The position numbers and the translations under genes are program-made. A DNA stretch of 64,000 bases from positions 7,079 through 71,078 of the forward strand of contig NZ_JBFHJW010000015.1 of the NCBI RefSeq assembly GCF_041595635.1, read 5' to 3'. Below are positions 63,847 through 64,000 of the stretch, one piece after another (position 1 is the first letter of the stretch; each line of letters begins with the position of its first letter). The notes beneath the pieces are model-generated. The model had not been told where the DNA came from, searched no databases, and was given only the letters and a program-made list of their open reading frames with translations. Source of the stretch: Labilibaculum sp041595635. GTDB lineage: Bacteria > Bacteroidota > Bacteroidia > Bacteroidales > Marinifilaceae.

Positions 63847-64000
63847 TTATATTCCTAGGGCTTGACCTCCACCAATTTGAATGGTTTCAGCAGTAATGAA
63901 TGATGCATCATCACTTGCTAAGAAAGAGATAACAGAAGCAACTTCTTCTGGTTTACCAATTCTTCCTAACAAAATACTGTTTGCCCATGATGCAAACACC
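63847..64000 (-). CDS. SDR family oxidoreductase, C-terminal end only
   Basis: The last 50 residues of a short-chain dehydrogenase; its start is outside the window. NSILLGRIGKPEEVASVISFLASDDASFITAETIQIGGGQALGI is the conserved SDR C-terminus (GRxGxPEEVA, SFLxSDxAsFiTG-like, xxGGG). With the KDG kinase and aldolase behind it, it is probably a 4-deoxy-L-erythro-5-hexoseulose uronate reductase or KduD-like enzyme. That substrate is an inference. Confidence 0.85.
   Translation of the reverse strand, partial: VFASWANSILLGRIGKPEEVASVISFLASDDASFITAETIQIGGGQALGI

Overview
This is a low-GC chromosomal segment of a Bacteroidota bacterium, most likely a marine member of the Marinilabiliales or a close relative. 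The order-level placement is inference. The phylum is supported by TTTG-N19-TAnnTTTG promoters, absence of Shine-Dalgarno sites, a type IX secretion (CHU_C) sorting domain next to a PorP/SprF protein, and Bacteroidota-specific families (DUF5916, DUF4159, DUF1599, BT_3928-type DoxX).

Layout. Positions 1-11.6 kb are mostly housekeeping: a partial DUF5916 protein, an SPFH protein, a nucleoside phosphorylase, a SirB1-like protein, a zapB-like/zapA/structured RNA/rny operon with a clear promoter, two secreted peptidases and rplS. Positions 11.7-20.4 kb, all on the minus strand, are a curli-type functional amyloid locus: csgE, csgF and a csgG fused to an outer-membrane barrel, two very long curlin-repeat proteins, a CsgH-like chaperone and a propeller lipoprotein. 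Upstream on the same strand (20.5-26.3 kb) lie a PorP/SprF protein and a 1590-residue T9SS cargo with 11 Ig-like repeats. Then come regulators (26.5-31.5 kb): a small HTH protein, a receiver-like protein without its Asp, an NtrC-type sigma-54 activator, and a multi-PAS histidine kinase whose phospho-acceptor His is replaced by Asn.

Positions 31.7-48.2 kb return to core genes: an epimerase, cdaA-folP, DUF1599-DoxX-tpiA, prmA, a 1489-residue exported protein of unknown function, ppk1-sixA and topB. Positions 48.3-58.5 kb hold a stand-alone receiver, a phosphoesterase/kinase-like/Omp85 fusion, a SdiA-regulated lipoprotein, an HD-PycTM protein, rsmE, a DUF4159 protein, a probable PPi-dependent phosphofructokinase, a YgjV-acyltransferase fusion and tRNA-Arg(ACG). 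Positions 58.5-64 kb (minus) are a uronate/2-keto-3-deoxygluconate catabolic cluster: two KDG kinases, KDPG aldolase, a FadR-type GntR regulator, a TauE/SafE transporter and a truncated SDR. It is probably the tail of an alginate or pectin pathway.

How parts work together. CsgE, CsgF and CsgG form the curlin export machine, the two curlins are its fibre subunits, and the CsgH-like protein probably keeps them unfolded in the periplasm. In the last cluster the SDR, KDG kinase and aldolase would convert unsaturated uronate products to pyruvate and glyceraldehyde 3-phosphate under GntR control. No mobile elements, prophage, rRNA or CRISPR array were seen.
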